Of a stretch of DNA of 64,000 nucleotides, positions 60,223 through 64,000 are shown piece after piece. Each line of letters opens with the position of its first letter. The stretch's first letter is position 1. The position numbers and the translations under genes are program-made. The notes under the pieces were generated by a model that ran no database searches, was not told where the DNA came from, and saw only the letters and a list, made by a program, of their open reading frames with translations. Location of the stretch: contig JARWKL010000005.1 in the NCBI GenBank assembly GCA_029961685.1, forward strand, positions 42,941,357 to 43,005,356, in the 5' to 3' direction. The stretch is from Aristolochia californica (Eukaryota > Streptophyta > Magnoliopsida > Piperales > Aristolochiaceae).

Positions 60223-61449
60223 TCAAGCTTACCAGAAGATTGAAGGTTGAGAGCAGTTGCTTCTGAGAGAGCTCCACCTGACTCATTCTTATTTACTAAT
60301 GCACCTTCAGCTTGAAAAACTTTGTTAAAGGCTTGCTCAAGGATGGTGACATCCTCATTGACCAACAGCTGAGCTCTAATAGCATCATACTCGTGCACCA
60401 AACCATCCAAAAATCAGGCTACTTGAATCTGATTTTCTTTCGTAGTCTTCAACATTCATAGTAAATGGATGAAATATACTAATCTCCTGTAGTACTCCCC
60501 TCATCTCAGTGAAATAATTTGTCATTGATCTACCTTCAAGTTTCATATTAAAAACTTCACATATAACTCATAGATCCTTGACAAATTACTTTCTTGAGAC
60601 AAACTAGAAGGCAATGTAGTCCACATTGCCTTAACAGTACTGCAACTCAAAATCTGATCTCTAAATCTGGATTTCATACTGTTGACCAACCAGGTCATTA
60701 CTAAATTATCTTCTGCCACTCAATCTTCAGTAACAGGTACCGGGGAACATCATTTATATATTTTGCCATTCTTCTGACCCTCAAATACATCAAAACTGAT
60801 TCATTTTACATAATTTGATCCATTCAATCGGATCGTTATCTGAATAGATTAAGAGAATTTCACATCTGAGCTTTCAGCAAACCGTGTACTAGAACCAGCC
60901 ATTAAATATCACCAAACACCACAATTCAGTATACTTGAGCGTCAATTAACCAAAGGGAAGCAATTTTCCCAAATAGTTATGCTTGGGTAGTCAAGTGGGC
61001 CCCACACCAAATTCAATTAGGGTAATTTAACACCCAATTCATTCAATTTAGAACCAATAGTGATCAATACAAGCAATTGAGACCATAAATCGATGAAAAA
61101 ACCTAATTGCAAGAAACCAGGATGATGTAGGCTATATGGATGCGGGTAGATTTGAGAAATTTCCTCAAATTGGGATCATCAAACACTTCTAAATCCTAAT
61201 AATCATTAGCCAACAGGCTAAGCAAAAAATTGGAATTTCTACCCTACCAATCCAGAAATATGGGAAAAACCTTCAAGGAGGTTGTAGAAGAGGAAAAAGA
61301 TTTCTGGAATAGGAGCAACTTTGATGCCTTGGAAGCCGAGCCAAAAAGGCCCTTCTTGCTTCTTATAATCAGGGTTTAAGTGAAAATTTACAAAAGGACA
61401 AAAATACCTCTCAATAATTAAAATTACATATTTTAGGAGATAGTTCAAC

Positions 61450-64000
61450 CTGAGGCAACAACTTTTGCCATCAAGAATTCAAGCAAGAAAGGTGGTTTAT
61501 ACGTGTGAAAAATGTAACAAAGACAATCATAACGCGACAAATTGATAGGCACATTTGAAGTGCACTTATTGTGGATGGAAGGGTCACATAGTTGATTTTT
61601 GTTGAATACTCAAGATTACAGAATCAACTAAGCACACAAACAAGAAGAACATCTCCAACTCCAACTCTTTCCCTTTACTCAGGAGCAATGCCAACAAATC
61701 CTACAAATGCTCAGTAATAACAAGTCCTCCATGGCAAATTATGGGGGTAACTCCTCAACCCATGATAAACTTTCAGATACAACCCTCTACTTCTCCTCTC
61801 AAAGTAAGAAAGCCACATGGATCCTTGATAGTGGAGCAACTGATCAAATTGTTTTCTGTCCTGAATTGCATACAACTTGGAGTGTTGTTAAGAACAGAAT
61901 AGTGGAATTACACACGTTGGTCAAGTAGTTTCTCTTTTAGTTTGGTTCTTCGTAATGTTTTATATGTCCCAATTTTCCAATTAAACCTCATTTCCATAAA
62001 CAAACTTATTTATCATTCTCTCTATATCATCGTATTCCTTACTCATTTTTCTGCAGTACAGGAATTGAACAGAAGAGTCTCTACTACCTTTGATCACCCA
62101 CAAAAATCATCTTGTTATTCTGTACATTCTCCTTCTGGTTTTTTGACATCAACGTGTCTCGGGCATCCTTCAAATAAAGTATCTGTTTCATTTCCTTTTT
62201 TTAATAAACACTCTTGTAGTTCAAACAATCGTATGGTTTGCCCCTTACAAATTAGATTGCCATTTTTTTAGCACAATCTCTAGTAAATCATCTTTTGAAA
62301 TGTTGCATGTTGATATTTGGGGGGTTACCAAATTGCATCTATTTCTGGGGCCCAATATTTCCTCACCATAGTTGATGACTTTACTAGGTGCACATGAATT
62401 TATTTGATGCACCACAAATCTGAAATTCAGACTCACTTGACTAATTTTATTAGTATGGTAAAAACCCAATTTTCTTCCAAGGTCAAAGTTGTGCGTAGTG
62501 ATAATGACTCTGAATTTACTCTTGCAGCCTACTACTTATCCTCCAAACAAGTTGTGTTTATACCCCGCAACAAAACGGGGTAACAAAACGCAAACATAGA
62601 CACCTGCTAAACATGACACGAGTGCTTTTGCAAGCCCATCTTCCTAAAAGATTTTGGGAGGGATGCCATTTTAACTACTGCTTATCTCATAAATCGGATA
62701 CCTACCCCAAATTTGCAAGGTAAAACACCTTATGAGCAGTTATTTAATACTATACCTAATTACTCACATTTACGAGTATTTGCAAACATGTTTTGCCTCC
62801 ACTTATGCCCACAAACCATCCAAATTTGATGTGCGTACAATTCGTTGCATTTTTTTTAGGTACCCTTATGGACAAAAAGGATACAGAATATGATCTTGAA
62901 CTCCATAGAGTGTTTTTATCCTGAGATGTTACTTTCTATGAAAAATACTTCCCTTTTAAACACTTTTCTGTTGCCATTGAGAGTCGCATGATTCCTCCTC
63001 CCATAACATCTACTTTTTATGATGTTCCTATATACCAGACTCAATTAGAAAGTCATGAAATTGCAAATATTGATAATGCTCATTCCCCTCACATACGAAG
63101 TCCCACTCCTAGGCCACCCCCTGCTTGTCGCTTCTCTACTAGACCAATTAAGTGACCCAACTTCCTTCAAAATTTTCATGTGGAAGCGACCCTACCGTCA
63201 CAGCCTGAACAATCATTTGTCTCCATTGTGGTCACCACATCAAGTACACCTTATGAACCCTTTCAAATTCCTTCTTATGCTCATTTAACAACCTCTCATA
63301 AAGTTTTTGCTAATTCATTAACCATTACCAATTAACCAACTAGTTTCTTACAGGCCATAATAGCGTTAAGCCATGCATAATGAAATTCAAGCACCGTCGA
63401 GTGTTACAAAGCCCACTTGGTCGCCAAAGGATATAACCAGGTTGAAGGACTCGATTATCAAGACACGTTCGCCCTACGTGTTTAACTGAGTGTCTCCGCT
63501 ATTCAAGGATAACATCTTTACCAACTAAACGTCAACAATGTGTTCTTACATGGTGATCTTGATGAAGATGTATACATGTCCCTACTTCCAGGTTTTGGAT
63601 GAAAGGGGGAGACTAGAGTGTGCAAACTTTACAAGTCATTATAAGGCTTGAAACAAGCTTCTAGACAGTGGTTTTTGAAGTTTTCCACAGCCCTAAAGAC
63701 TGTTGGGTTTCATCAATCAAAGGTAGACTACTCATTATTCGTCCAATCCCACAAGGGAAGTTTTACGACAATACTTGTGTATGTTGATGACATGGTTTTG
63801 GCAGGTAACAATCTACAACAAATTGAAGATGCAGTTCAAACTTAAGGATCTTGGTCAACTCAAATACTTCTTGGGCCATAAAAGTAGCAAGGTCTTCAAA
63901 GGGGATTTCCCTCTCCTAAAGGAAATATGCTTTGGAGATATTAGAAAATGCTGGATTTCTAGGAGCTAAACCTACAAGGTTCCCAATGGAGCAAAACTTG
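61450..64000 (+). mobile_element. Copia element D, degraded, running past the window end
   Basis: Plus-strand pol remnant in the family order: zinc knuckles (CEKCNKDNHNATN, CTYCGWKGHIVDFC), protease (ATWILDSGATDQI), integrase fragments (about 62.0-62.8 kb) and reverse transcriptase. The last includes LKQASRQWFLKFSTALKTVG and the active site ILVYVDDMVLAGNN near 63775. Stops are common. No LTR is inside the window. It belongs to a different lineage from A, B and C, judged by the protein segments. Confidence 0.85.

Larger units (their letters stand above)
58700..60902 (-). pseudogene. Element C gag, protease and integrase remnant
   Basis: Gag starts at ATG 60902 (MAGSSTRFAESSDVKFS, then a stop). 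It continues with FLDGLVHEYDAIRAQLLVNE and a zinc knuckle, CVYCGRTNHISEKC. Protease reads SHSWIIDSGASTHMSEF. Integrase reads FDCESCQLGKHRCSS, FKYFVSFIDDFSRVTW and CPYTPQQNGVAERKNRHLL. Stops and shifts are frequent, and RT and RNase H are absent. Confidence 0.85.
45268..61440 (-). mobile_element. Copia element C (outermost), split by element B
   Basis: A minus-strand Copia copy. Its downstream LTR is seen in two parts, about 58164-58278 and 45268-45605, separated by element B, which inserted with a CTGTG duplication. On the minus strand a purine tract (AGCTTGAGAGGG) at about 58285 immediately precedes the LTR. The LTR includes a TATAAATA box near 45335-45342. The body (58.7-60.9 kb) holds gag, protease and integrase remnants; RT and RNase H are missing. 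I cannot see an upstream LTR, and the right border towards element D is uncertain. Confidence 0.7.

Overview
The window looks like nuclear DNA of a flowering plant, probably a dicot or an early-diverging angiosperm rather than a grass. The support is split genes with GT-AG introns, a chloroplast sulfolipid synthase with a transit peptide, mitochondrial dehydratase and NAD-isocitrate dehydrogenase genes, an SRC2-type C2 protein, a BAHD acyltransferase, and Copia and PIF/Harbinger transposons with plant-type ends. The species cannot be named from the sequence alone. Exon boundaries were placed by eye from splice motifs, reading phase and family knowledge; no search was run.

Layout. 1-3.5 kb: first exon of a minus-strand NAD-isocitrate dehydrogenase regulatory subunit, divergent from a small plus-strand C2 protein. 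3.5-6.2 kb: AT-rich DNA with remnants of non-autonomous elements. 6.3-7.2 kb: an intact SRC2-like gene. 10.8-17.3 kb: a 6.5-kb PIF/Harbinger element with perfect TAA target duplications, decayed transposase and Myb/SANT genes, two tandem arrays and a telomere-like tract. A shorter relative abuts it (17.5-19.0 kb). 21.8-23.8 kb: a collapsed Copia element. 27.4-41.4 kb: the gene-rich core, holding a BAHD acyltransferase, a Josephin-domain protease, a FAS1 protein only 32 bp behind it, SQD2 (11 exons, minus), a mitochondrial 3-hydroxyacyl thioester dehydratase (3 exons) and a small basic protein. 44.4-45.1 kb: three coding exons of a probable cell-cycle protein whose downstream exons are not visible. 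45.3-61 kb: three nested Copia retrotransposons (A inside B inside C), followed by a fourth (D) that runs off the window.

The host genes do not form one pathway. SQD2 makes the thylakoid sulfolipid, the dehydratase serves mitochondrial fatty acid (lipoate) synthesis, IDH serves the TCA cycle, and the BAHD enzyme belongs to secondary metabolism. The most unusual structures are an 11-copy, roughly 212-bp array built from the first part of the gag gene inside element A, the closely packed Josephin/FAS1 pair with an in-phase splice acceptor between them, and the Harbinger pair with poly-G termini and an exact 200-bp repeat.
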